A DNA stretch of 64,000 bases. Origin: Limisphaera sp. (GTDB taxonomy: Bacteria; Verrucomicrobiota; Verrucomicrobiia; Limisphaerales; Limisphaeraceae). Made by a program: the position numbers and the translations under genes. This document shows positions 26,125 to 34,677 of this stretch, piece by piece. The notes beneath the pieces were generated by a model. That model saw only the letters and a list, made by a program, of their open reading frames with translations. It was not told where the DNA came from and did no database searches. The DNA lies in NCBI GenBank assembly GCA_025057755.1, contig JANWVC010000005.1:258071-322070 (forward strand). Reading direction: 5' to 3'. Positions within the stretch are counted from its first letter, which is position 1, and each line of letters opens with the position of its first letter.

Positions 26125-28353
26125 CTACTGAACCTTCTTCTCGACGCGAGGCCCTACTACCCGCAAGTCCAGAGGCTGGAATCCCAACAAGCAAGCCGGC
26201 GATCCACTGGCCAGCGTGAAATTACCGGCCTGAGGATCCACGAAGAGAGGGTCACCCCAAAGACTCCTTCGATCGTGACCCCGGCCTCGCCAATCTTGCA
26301 GCGTTAAACCGGCGAACGGACCGGAGCCCTCGTCTTTCGGCTTGCGGTAATCCCAATACAAATTTTGGTCCATGATAAAGCGATCGTTGCGCCATGTTCC
26401 GCCCAAGAGCTGGCCCTGATCCCAAACAACGATGTTATGGGTAAAGACAAAGCCAACATGATCTTCATCCCGCGATCGTTGCAATTGATGATCGCGGGCA
26501 AATGCAAAGATGTTGTTGCGCACTACATTTGTAGCTCCATAGTGCTGGTGAAATCCCCCGTGGGTGGTCCGATACACCAAGTTGCTTTCGGCTGCAGCAC
26601 CATGAGTGCCTTCGTCAAAATAAATGCCCCAACCTCCGTAGCGCAGGCCCGCGATGTCATGCCACACGTTATTAACAATGCGGGTGCCCACCTGACGGCC
26701 CAAGGTATAGATGCCGCCCAGGTCGCTCAGGATTGGGCCGTCGCCATCCGACAACGCACCAATGTGATGCACATGGTTTCCGGCCACGCACTGATTGGTG
26801 GCCAGGGCTGACGGGTCGTATCCCCAAGTCCAGCCAATGGATATGGCCGTGTAATAAAAATCATGAATATGGTTGTGCAGGATCTGATTATTCGGGGATT
26901 GTCCGATCCAGATGGCCACGGCACTGTGAAACATGCGGCCGCCGTGATGAAGGTGACAGTCTGCAACCTCGTTGTCCCGAGCAATCTCGGAATCTTTTGT
27001 GCGCACAATGGTTTCTCCAATTTTAATCCCACCGGCGCCCAAATCGGCAAATTCACAGCGCCATACGCGGTTGGACTGGCAACCGCGTCCCAATTCAAGC
27101 CCATAGGTCCCCATGTGGACAAATCGGCAGCGCTCAAAGCGTCCGCCGCGAAGACCCACGGCACTAACGCCGGCCGGCACCCCAACGGCGGCTTGCGCAA
27201 ATCCACCAATCTCATGCACAGCCGCCGGCCACGCCATGGCCAGGCCCCGGGCTGTCTCCGGATCTTCGGGAAACCACCATTCGGTATGCGCAAAGGTCAG
27301 CCCCAGAAAGCGCACGTTTTCCACCCATGCGCCGGTCTCCGGCCGACCTTCAATCCTCAACACATGCACCCCGTGAGGCGCAACCACCTCGGTGTTTGGG
27401 ATCGTTTCACCGGGCCGAGGCCGATATAGCAGCCGGCCTGTAGGTGCTTCAAACCACCATTCTCCCGGCGCATCCAGGAACTCTTTTGCTCCGTGAAGGT
27501 AGAACAGGTCACCTGGCGCAAGCTGGAACACCGAACGCTTCCCAAAATGCAGCATATTCTGACGAGCGTCCCATCCGGCCACCGGCAGGTGCGATTCCGC
27601 CCATCGGTTCATCACGACTGCCTCAGCCTGCATCAGACTCGGGCCTGCTCGAAAGTCCCCAGCTTGGCATTGAAAGCGTTTTTGTCCCTCGTGCCACTTC
27701 GCGGTCTGATCCGGCACGGCTACCACCTGTAAGTAACCCTGATTCGGGTGACGCGCTCGGATAGCGCGGCGCCCGTTCACCCATAGTTGCCGGATCTGGC
27801 CGGTCGGGCCTCGAGGCTGCCTCAAACGCGTTTCCCACCATACTTCGCCATTTTGCACTATGGCCTGCCATCCCCCGACCGGTCGGCCAGCACTCAACAC
27901 AGGTTGCTCTTTGCCGTAAGCAGTGATCTCAAGGTGTGAATCTTCGGGCGCCAGAATCAATGGGACTTCGAGAAAATACGTTCCTCCTCGCACGACAATC
28001 CGAGCCACAACGGGCACCGCGCCAGGCGGCTGTTTAGCACGGAATTCCCGCACGCCGCGTACAGCTCGTGCCAAGGTGGCGAAGGGGCCGTCCTGCCCGC
28101 CAGGGCGGACCTCCGGCCATCGCCCTGACCATGCGTCGTGGCCATTGGTGGCCACGTAAAAAACAGGTGAAGCCGCAACAGGCTCAGCGAATCCGTGTGG
28201 ACTTGCTTCCGCCACACCAAGTAGCGTGCACACCATCGCCACTTTTAGTCGGTCCGCTGGTCCCCGCGAGGGAACCGAGGCAGCGCAAGCCTTTCCGTGG
28301 TCCGCATTCCTAGCTTTGTCACCCCACGAAGCGGTGCCTGAACAAATCCTCAT
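26125..28353 (-). CDS. Secreted right-handed parallel beta-helix protein
   Basis: Large extracellular protein, up to 742 residues. The signal peptide (MVCTLLGVAEASPHGFA) starts about 40 codons into the frame, so the true start may be near 28236-28242 rather than 28353. The opening VFYVATNGHDAWSGRWPE is common in beta-helix glycan lyases and hydrolases. From about residue 400 on there are repeated short-strand coils (FERCRFVHMGTYGLELGRG, NNQILHNHIHDFYYTAISIG, NNVWHDIAGLRYGGWGIYFDEG), the PbH1-type repeats of polysaccharide lyases and mannuronan epimerases. No catalytic residues are assigned. It is tandem with another beta-helix gene on the same strand, 72 bases away. Confidence 0.85.
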   Translation of the reverse strand: MRICSGTASWGDKARNADHGKACAASVPSRGPADRLKVAMVCTLLGVAEASPHGFAEPVAASPVFYVATNGHDAWSGRWPEVRPGGQDGPFATLARAVRGVREFRAKQPPGAVPVVARIVVRGGTYFLEVPLILAPEDSHLEITAYGKEQPVLSAGRPVGGWQAIVQNGEVWWETRLRQPRGPTGQIRQLWVNGRRAIRARHPNQGYLQVVAVPDQTAKWHEGQKRFQCQAGDFRAGPSLMQAEAVVMNRWAESHLPVAGWDARQNMLHFGKRSVFQLAPGDLFYLHGAKEFLDAPGEWWFEAPTGRLLYRPRPGETIPNTEVVAPHGVHVLRIEGRPETGAWVENVRFLGLTFAHTEWWFPEDPETARGLAMAWPAAVHEIGGFAQAAVGVPAGVSAVGLRGGRFERCRFVHMGTYGLELGRGCQSNRVWRCEFADLGAGGIKIGETIVRTKDSEIARDNEVADCHLHHGGRMFHSAVAIWIGQSPNNQILHNHIHDFYYTAISIGWTWGYDPSALATNQCVAGNHVHHIGALSDGDGPILSDLGGIYTLGRQVGTRIVNNVWHDIAGLRYGGWGIYFDEGTHGAAAESNLVYRTTHGGFHQHYGATNVVRNNIFAFARDHQLQRSRDEDHVGFVFTHNIVVWDQGQLLGGTWRNDRFIMDQNLYWDYRKPKDEGSGPFAGLTLQDWRGRGHDRRSLWGDPLFVDPQAGNFTLASGSPACLLGFQPLDLRVVGPRVEKKVQ

Positions 28354-28425
28354 GAATGGGGCTTGCGTGATTGTTGATTTCGAAAGCTTTCGCAGGAAAT
28401 GCTGTGCGCCTCCGCGTGGTATGTT

Positions 28426-29721
28426 TCAATTCGGATCCCCCACATTGTCGCGCACGACAACGCCCGGGCGTTCAGGCGCTTCGATACGCACCTTGCCCCG
28501 CACAAGATTTCCGGTGATCACAGCTCGACGCACCCCCGCCCCCAGTCGAACTTGGAGTTTGTCGGCCTGGAACTCGCAACCGCGCACCAGTGCGTTTCCA
28601 CTCTCGAATACGAGAGCCGGACGACCCTCATTCTGACGATCCCATTGTACAAATGTGCAATCGCTGAATCCCACTGTGCCGTCGCCCGCAACACGAGCGA
28701 TTTGATTGCAAGGCCCCCAAAAAGCACAGTTTACAAATCGAACGGCCCCGGTATGGCGGGGTTCCACTCGGACCATCGTAGGATCCGGGCCGTGAAACGA
28801 TACAAACTCCCCGTTGCTGATTAGCAAACCGTAGGGTGCACTCTGGTCCACCACCACGGCCGTCCAGCAATCATCGGCACCAATGCCTAAGAAGTTTCCG
28901 TTGCACACCCCATTGCTCGTGGCTACAAACCGATAGCCGACGTGGTAACCAAAGCAAAAGGTGTTGAACACATATTGCCAATCGCTCCGGCCAAAAATAA
29001 AAGCTTCGCCGTGCGCTTGTTGCCATGCACGCACTTGAGGTCGCAAACTCCACCACGGATTGAAATGCACATTTTCGATGCGACCCACGTCGTAAATGGC
29101 GTCCACGTAGATGCCTCGTCGCAGAGGTTGGCCGTGGACGTCGCGGATGAGGTGACGTTCATTCTGAGACGCGTCGATCGCTTGATATGGATTCAGCAAT
29201 TCCACAGCCAGCACAGCGGGATTTTTGCCTCGCATGGCGATCGTCCATGGATAAACCCGAGGTTCCGACTCCGGATTCTGATCCGGGTAATAGATCACTA
29301 CACCTTTGAGCGTGCTGTTGTGGTTCAATGTAATAAACGGCGGTTCTGCTTCAGACCCCGCCCCGCCGGTCACGAGAAACGTCGTGCCGTCATCGGTCGG
29401 CTTGGGCAGTCCCCGGTCGCGAATCCCATTGTGCGCTGGCACCGATTCCCAGACGCCGCGCAATGTCACCGCCGGAGGGACACGCAGGGAACCTGCAAAC
29501 CGATAATTGCCGCGCGGAGCGTAAACCACGCCTCCACCCCGCTGACCGGCGGCGTCCAAAGCCCGCTGGAAGGCAGCAGTATTGTCGGTTCGCCCATCGG
29601 GAATCGCTCCAAACTCAAGGACGTTCAAAATGTCGCCGCCACGTACCACAAATGAAGGCGCCGCGACCCAGCACAAACCCAGAAGCCATGAAACAACAAA
29701 CGGAGGAATCCTCGTTCGCAT
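28426..29721 (-). CDS. Pectate lyase 3-like beta-helix protein
   Basis: Secreted 431-residue protein. The signal peptide is MRTRIPPFVVSWLLGLCWVAAPSFV. The classic Pectate_lyase_3 N-terminus follows: ILNVLEFGAIPDGRTDNTAAFQRALDAAGQRGGGVVYAPRGNYRF. After that come repeats of short beta strands with G-x-x motifs through the C-terminus, ending in NLVRGKVRIEAPERPGVVVRDNVGDPN. Related proteins include phage-type tailspikes, GH28/GH55 members and pectate lyases. The exact substrate is not readable. With the beta-helix gene downstream it probably forms a two-gene operon for polysaccharide processing. Confidence 0.87.
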   Translation of the reverse strand: MRTRIPPFVVSWLLGLCWVAAPSFVVRGGDILNVLEFGAIPDGRTDNTAAFQRALDAAGQRGGGVVYAPRGNYRFAGSLRVPPAVTLRGVWESVPAHNGIRDRGLPKPTDDGTTFLVTGGAGSEAEPPFITLNHNSTLKGVVIYYPDQNPESEPRVYPWTIAMRGKNPAVLAVELLNPYQAIDASQNERHLIRDVHGQPLRRGIYVDAIYDVGRIENVHFNPWWSLRPQVRAWQQAHGEAFIFGRSDWQYVFNTFCFGYHVGYRFVATSNGVCNGNFLGIGADDCWTAVVVDQSAPYGLLISNGEFVSFHGPDPTMVRVEPRHTGAVRFVNCAFWGPCNQIARVAGDGTVGFSDCTFVQWDRQNEGRPALVFESGNALVRGCEFQADKLQVRLGAGVRRAVITGNLVRGKVRIEAPERPGVVVRDNVGDPN

Positions 29722-29881
29722 GCGATGGTAGATTAGGCGGGCAACCGGTGTTCCTGCAACTCCATGTCGCGTCCCACCGCAATTTCGAAAGCTGTCACTG
29801 TGGGAACGGATGCAAACCCCGCCCGCAACGCCCCGCAGTTCGTCATGGGACCTGCTTGCGCTGGCAACTCATAAAGCTCTT

Positions 29882-30199
29882 TTACGAACGATGCGTCTCA
29901 AACTTGGTGGGTCGGAGCACCCGTACTTCTGCGGTGTACACTATCCCCAGGAAGCGCGATAAAAAGCGACTCGCGAGATTCTCCAGCAACCGGTTTGCTT
30001 CGGCCTCAGGTAAGATCACTTCTACCTGAATATTGCCAAACTCCTCAATGTCTGCCGGTCGGTCACCCTTGTTACCCGCGCCCTCGACCGGGAAAAGCGT
30101 GTAACCCCGCACGCCATGCTCTCTCAGTATTTCCAACAAGGGTTGACGTGCCAGCGCTTCGCACACCACGGTCACAAGCGTCATTGGATGGGTTGTCAT
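29882..30199 (-). CDS. sbtB: PII-like bicarbonate-transport regulator SbtB
   Basis: A 105-residue PII-superfamily protein that in cyanobacteria binds adenine nucleotides and closes the SbtA transporter. Sequence features are MTTHPMTLVTVVCEALARQPLLEILREHGVRGYT, a T-loop region LFPVEGAGNKGDRPADIEEFGN, then VEVILPEAEANRLLENLASRFL and VYTAEVRVLRPTKF. The match to SbtB homologues is clear by layout, although the C-terminal cysteine (R-loop) motif of cyanobacterial SbtB is absent. The ATG at 30199 overlaps the sbtA stop codon as ATGA, so the two are translationally coupled; the longer frame from 30217 lies inside sbtA. Confidence 0.87.
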   Translation of the reverse strand: MTTHPMTLVTVVCEALARQPLLEILREHGVRGYTLFPVEGAGNKGDRPADIEEFGNIQVEVILPEAEANRLLENLASRFLSRFLGIVYTAEVRVLRPTKFETHRS

Positions 30200-31182
30200 G
30201 GGAAAGTCCCCAGCCACCAGCGCACCATTTGCGCGTACAAGGGCAAGCCCAGCGTCACGTTAAAGGGAAAGGTTACAGCCAGGGAGGCTGTCAGGTATAA
30301 GGTCGGATTGGCCTCAGGCAACGCCAGCCGCATGGCAGCAGGCGCTGCAATGTAGGACGCACTGGCAGCCAAAACAGCCATTAGAAATGATCCGCCCGGG
30401 CTCAGGCCGCTCCAGTGCCCTACAACCATCCCCACCGCCCCATGCAAGACCGGCATTACCAATCCAAAAGCCACCAGACCAACTCCCACGCGACGCAAAT
30501 CCCCCAAGCGCCGTGCTGCGACCATCCCCATCTCAAACAAGAACAAAGTGAGGACACCCTCAAACGGCATTACGAAAAAGCCGTGAGTCGATTCCGCACC
30601 TCGACTGCCACAAATAAATCCCGCCAGTAGCGAACCGACCAACAAAAACACGCTTCGACCCAATAGTGCCTCATGCAACACTCGACGCATGTCAGGACCC
30701 AACCATTGCCCTTTCTGACCCGCCCAGCGGCCCAAGAGCACGCCCACCACAATCGCCGGGGATTCCATCACTGCCAAAAAGGCGCTGGCATAGTTTTCAT
30801 AAGGTATTTGAATTGATGCAAGGTACTGCAAGGCGGTCACAAAGGTTACGGCGCTTACTGAACCGTAGTGGGCTCCGATCGCAGCCGCGTCCACGGCCGA
30901 AAGACGCAATCCCATCCGGAGGATTCCGTAACACCACAGTGGAATGACCACCCCCAACGCCACGGCCGCCACTGCGGGAAGCCAAACCTGACTGAAGCCC
31001 GCCTCGTTCAATGCCACACCGCCCTTAAAGCCGATAGCCATAAGCAGGTAGGTGCTGAGCAGGACATAAACAGGCTCCGGCAACCTCAAATCCGCGCGCA
31101 ACAACACCGAGACCACCCCGAGGGCAAAAAACAGTAGCGGCGGGGACGCCACGTTCAGTCGGATGCTCTGCCACAGGTCCAT
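30196..31182 (-). CDS. sbtA: Sodium-dependent bicarbonate transporter SbtA-like permease
   Basis: Inner-membrane permease of 328 residues with about ten hydrophobic spans arranged as an inverted repeat. Family signatures are the opening SPPLLFFALGVVSVLLRADLRLPEPVYVLLSTYLLMAIGF then KGG, and AAAIGAHYGSVSAVTFVTAL. They also include FLAVMESPAIVVGVLL and, in the second half, AVLAASASYIAAPAAMRLALPEANP. Cyanobacterial SbtA is a high-affinity Na+/HCO3- symporter. Its ATG overlaps the purE stop (TAATG), so it belongs to the purK-ilvD-purE transcript. PurK consumes bicarbonate, which gives a plausible reason for the linkage (inference). Confidence 0.9.
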   Translation of the reverse strand: MDLWQSIRLNVASPPLLFFALGVVSVLLRADLRLPEPVYVLLSTYLLMAIGFKGGVALNEAGFSQVWLPAVAAVALGVVIPLWCYGILRMGLRLSAVDAAAIGAHYGSVSAVTFVTALQYLASIQIPYENYASAFLAVMESPAIVVGVLLGRWAGQKGQWLGPDMRRVLHEALLGRSVFLLVGSLLAGFICGSRGAESTHGFFVMPFEGVLTLFLFEMGMVAARRLGDLRRVGVGLVAFGLVMPVLHGAVGMVVGHWSGLSPGGSFLMAVLAASASYIAAPAAMRLALPEANPTLYLTASLAVTFPFNVTLGLPLYAQMVRWWLGTFP

Positions 31183-31691
31183 TAGCGATTGCGCTGCAAC
31201 GCCCGATTCTTGTTCCGAGATTCCTGTGCCATCCGGATGTGAAAGGCGCGGAGTTTGGCCCGCAAGTTCGGATCTTGCACAGCCAGTATACGCACGGCCA
31301 GAAGACCCGCATTCCGGGCATTGCCGATGGCTACAGTTGCGACAGGGACACCTGCTGGCATCTGGACAATTGAGAGAAGCGAGTCAAGCCCATGCAAGGT
31401 CTGAGTGAGGATCGGCACCCCAATCACCGGTAGGGTTGTGTGACTGGCAATCATGCCCGGCAAATGCGCAGCACCACCGGCACCAGCGATGATCACGCGC
31501 AAACCGCGAGCCTCGGCTGTGCGGCCGTATCGGGCCATGTCTAGTGGAGTGCGGTGGGCTGAAACCACTCGTACCTCACAGGGCACATTGAACTCAGCGA
31601 GGGCTTCGACTGCTGCCTGCATGGTCGGCCAGTCTGAATCGCTGCCCATGATAACGCCCACTCGAGGTTGTTCCGATCGATTGGCGGTCAT
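31182..31691 (-). CDS. purE: N5-carboxyaminoimidazole ribonucleotide mutase (class I PurE)
   Basis: Purine biosynthesis enzyme converting N5-CAIR (made by PurK) to CAIR. The 169-residue product carries [27 protein letters not shown] and [28 protein letters not shown], then [29 protein letters not shown]. These are the phosphate-binding and active-site histidine segments of class I PurE. It lies 10 bases after ilvD and overlaps sbtA by one base. The C-terminus is slightly longer and basic ([11 protein letters not shown]). Confidence 0.95.
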   Translation of the reverse strand: MTANRSEQPRVGVIMGSDSDWPTMQAAVEALAEFNVPCEVRVVSAHRTPLDMARYGRTAEARGLRVIIAGAGGAAHLPGMIASHTTLPVIGVPILTQTLHGLDSLLSIVQMPAGVPVATVAIGNARNAGLLAVRILAVQDPNLRAKLRAFHIRMAQESRNKNRALQRNR

Positions 31692-31701
31692 GAGAGACCC
31701 T

Positions 31702-33399
31702 TCAAGGGTTCAGGTGAAGATCAGTCACGGCGCCCAAAGAGGCGGAGGCGACCGTGTGCGCGTACTTGGCTAGTACGCCACGCTGATACCGAGGTTTGGG
31801 CTGCCGCCATCGGGCCCGGCGAGCCGCCAACTCCCGATCAGAAACCTCCAAACTGAGCAGCCGCTTGCGCGCGTCAATGACAATTCGATCGCCGTTTTTA
31901 ACTAAAGCCAGCGGTCCCCCTACATACGCCTCCGGGCTGACATGCCCGACGACGAATCCATGGGTGCCTCCAGAGAACCGGCCGTCGGTGATCAACGCTA
32001 CGTCAGCTCCCAAACCCTGGCCCATAATAGCGCTGGTGGGCCCTAACATCTCCCGCATGCCAGGTCCCCCACGCGGGCCTTCATAGCGGATCACCACCAC
32101 GTCGCCCTTGCGAATCTGGCCAGCTAGGATCGCTTTCATGGCCTGTTCTTCCGAATCGAAAACACGGGCCAACCCCTCGAATCGGAGGCCTTCTTTCCCC
32201 GTGATTTTGGCCACAGCACCTTCTGGAGCCAGGTTGCCACGCAAAATGACCAAGTGACTATCTCTCTTGATTGGATTCTCCAATGGCCGAATCACTTCCT
32301 GATCCGGAGGGTAATCAGGAACATCCGCAAGATCCTCTGCAAGGGTACGGCCGGTAACGGTCCTACACTCGCCGTGCAACAAACCAGCTTGCAACAGCCG
32401 CTTCATCAAGGGGCGAATGCCTCCGATGGCCACTAGGTCACTCATCCAAAATCGGCCGCTGGGCTTCAAATCGGCCAGTACAGGCACCCGCCGCCCCACT
32501 CTTTCAAAATCCCTCAGCGTCAATCGCACGCCTGCCGCATGAGCAATGGCCAGCAGGTGCAATACGGCATTCGTGGACCCGCCGAGGGCGATGACCACGG
32601 TGATGGCGTTCTCAAATGCCTCTCGGGTCAAGAGATCGCGCGGCCGAAGGCCAAGACGAAGCAGGTTCAAAACGGCTTCGCCGGCCCGACGCGCATCCGC
32701 CAATTTAGCATCGGAGACCGCGTTCTGAGCCGAGCTGTTGGGCAGACTCAGTCCCAGGGCCTCTATGGCACAGGCCATCGTGTTGGCAGTGTACATTCCT
32801 CCACACGAGCCGGGTCCAGGGATAGCGCATTGCTCAATACATCGGAATTCTTCTTCGGAGATCCGACCCCGAGCGCGGGCTCCGACCGCTTCAAAAACCG
32901 AGACGATGTCCAGCTTTCGCCCGTTGCCAGGCAAATAACCGGGCAAGATGGTGCCGCCGTACACGAAGACGGCCGGACGATTCAAACGTGCCATGGCGAT
33001 CAGGCATCCCGGCATGTTCTTATCGCATCCGCCCAAAGCTATCAGGCCATCCATGCCCTGACACCCTACAACAGTCTCGATGGAATCAGCGATGACCTCC
33101 CGAGAAACCAGGGAATATTTCATTCCCTCAGTGCCCATCGAGATACCATCCGAAATGGTGATCGTGTTGAAGATCAGGGCTTTGCCACCGGCTGCGTTTA
33201 CACCGGCCTCAGCCTCGCGGGCCAACCGGTCCAAATGCATGTTGCACGGGGTAACATGGCTCCAAGTGGACGCAATGCCAATCAAAGGCTTTTTGAAGTC
33301 CTCGGGTCGGAACCCCAGCGGGTATAACATGGCACGACTGGGCGCCCGCTCGGGACCATCGAAAACTTGCGAGGAATAAGGACGCGGGATGTTGCTCAT
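31702..33399 (-). CDS. ilvD: Dihydroxy-acid dehydratase
   Basis: Iron-sulfur enzyme of branched-chain amino acid synthesis that dehydrates 2,3-dihydroxy acids to 2-keto acids. The 565-residue length is typical. It begins [27 protein letters not shown]. Cysteine ligands are visible in [29 protein letters not shown] and [23 protein letters not shown]. The C-terminal metal and substrate segment [19 protein letters not shown] is intact. The start codon overlaps the purK stop as ATGA. An ilvD gene inserted between purK and purE is unusual. Confidence 0.97.
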   Translation of the reverse strand: MSNIPRPYSSQVFDGPERAPSRAMLYPLGFRPEDFKKPLIGIASTWSHVTPCNMHLDRLAREAEAGVNAAGGKALIFNTITISDGISMGTEGMKYSLVSREVIADSIETVVGCQGMDGLIALGGCDKNMPGCLIAMARLNRPAVFVYGGTILPGYLPGNGRKLDIVSVFEAVGARARGRISEEEFRCIEQCAIPGPGSCGGMYTANTMACAIEALGLSLPNSSAQNAVSDAKLADARRAGEAVLNLLRLGLRPRDLLTREAFENAITVVIALGGSTNAVLHLLAIAHAAGVRLTLRDFERVGRRVPVLADLKPSGRFWMSDLVAIGGIRPLMKRLLQAGLLHGECRTVTGRTLAEDLADVPDYPPDQEVIRPLENPIKRDSHLVILRGNLAPEGAVAKITGKEGLRFEGLARVFDSEEQAMKAILAGQIRKGDVVVIRYEGPRGGPGMREMLGPTSAIMGQGLGADVALITDGRFSGGTHGFVVGHVSPEAYVGGPLALVKNGDRIVIDARKRLLSLEVSDRELAARRARWRQPKPRYQRGVLAKYAHTVASASLGAVTDLHLNP

Positions 33400-34601
33400 T
33401 GTTGATCCGTTTCTGTATCTGTATTCAGCCCAAACTCAATGCAGCGAGCTGCCGCCTCCGCCCTGGACAAAGCCTCTTCCGGCGTTGTTCCCAAGGCTGT
33501 CACGTGACCCATTTTCCGACCTGGCGCACAACGCGATTTGCCATAAATGTGAACATGTGCACCGGGGATGGCCAGAGCCTTTTCCAAGCCGTGAGCGTGC
33601 CCACTGCCGGAACGCTGCCCCAGCAAATTCACCATTGCCGCCGCAGGAGCAACCATGTGAGGCGACCCCAATGGCCACCCCAGAACGGCACGGACGTGGT
33701 TCTCGAATTGGGAACACTCACAAGCCTCGATCGTGTAATGTCCCGTGTTATGCACGCGAGGTGCCAGCTCATTGATCCAAAGCCGCCCTTCAGGATCCAG
33801 GAACAGCTCGACGCCAAAAGTACCCACGCCTTGCACGCTCTCGATCGCGGCTCGAGCCAGTTCTGCCGCTTGCTGGGCCAGCGTTGCTGAAATGCGTGCC
33901 GGCGCCACTACATGATGGCACACATGATTCGTCTGGACGGTTTCGACTACTGGATAAGTGACGATGTTCCCATCTCGCTCCCGTGTGACCATCACAGCCA
34001 ATTCCCGATCAAACCGGCAAAACGCCTCTACGTACAGTGACCGACCTGCCGAGCCACCGAGTCGCGCCCAAGCAGAGCCCGCTTCATCTAGGCTGCGCAA
34101 AGTTGCATTTCCCTTGCCATCGTACCCGTGGCATCTTGCCTTCAACACCAGGGGCCAACCCCACTCCCGGGCATGCACGGCAATTTCCTCAAGCGTCTGC
34201 ACGGCGGCAAATGCAGGGACGGGAAGTCCCGCTTGCGCCAAGGTAGTCTTCTGAACAAATTTGTCACGAATTCGCCGCAGGGTGGCAGCGCCCGGTCGTA
34301 CTTGAAGTCCTGAAGCTTCCAAGTCTGCCAGGATTGAGTCCGCAACAAACTCGTTTTCCAATGTTACCACGTCAACTCTACCCCAGCTCGTGATCGCGCC
34401 CACAGTTTGTTCCCAATCCGTCAATACTTGGACGGGACAAACCAACGCAGCAGGGCAATCCAGATTTTTTTCCAACGCGACAACCTGGCAACCGAGCCGT
34501 GCAGCTGCCTGAGCTAACATTTTCGCCAACTGCCCCCCGCCCAACACGGCCAATCGAGGCCCCGGGCTTGCAAGCTGACCCCACGCACAACTTTTAACCA
34601 T
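33396..34601 (-). CDS. purK: N5-carboxyaminoimidazole ribonucleotide synthase
   Basis: ATP-grasp enzyme that uses ATP and bicarbonate to carboxylate aminoimidazole ribonucleotide. The roughly 401-residue product has the Rossmann-like start [29 protein letters not shown] and the ATP-grasp core [18 protein letters not shown] (reading DKFVQKTTL). [37 protein letters not shown] and [31 protein letters not shown], the metal-binding end of the domain, follow. The ATG at 34601 was chosen over a TTG three codons upstream. Its stop overlaps the ilvD start. The DUF4914 gene ends 76 bases upstream. Confidence 0.95.
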   Translation of the reverse strand: MVKSCAWGQLASPGPRLAVLGGGQLAKMLAQAAARLGCQVVALEKNLDCPAALVCPVQVLTDWEQTVGAITSWGRVDVVTLENEFVADSILADLEASGLQVRPGAATLRRIRDKFVQKTTLAQAGLPVPAFAAVQTLEEIAVHAREWGWPLVLKARCHGYDGKGNATLRSLDEAGSAWARLGGSAGRSLYVEAFCRFDRELAVMVTRERDGNIVTYPVVETVQTNHVCHHVVAPARISATLAQQAAELARAAIESVQGVGTFGVELFLDPEGRLWINELAPRVHNTGHYTIEACECSQFENHVRAVLGWPLGSPHMVAPAAAMVNLLGQRSGSGHAHGLEKALAIPGAHVHIYGKSRCAPGRKMGHVTALGTTPEEALSRAEAAARCIEFGLNTDTETDQQ

Positions 34602-34677
34602 AGCTGTCAAAGCGGCCGGCCTTCACGCCACGGCAGCTCCAGTCAAAAATTTTCCAGCGAGCAAAACCGCACGCTCG

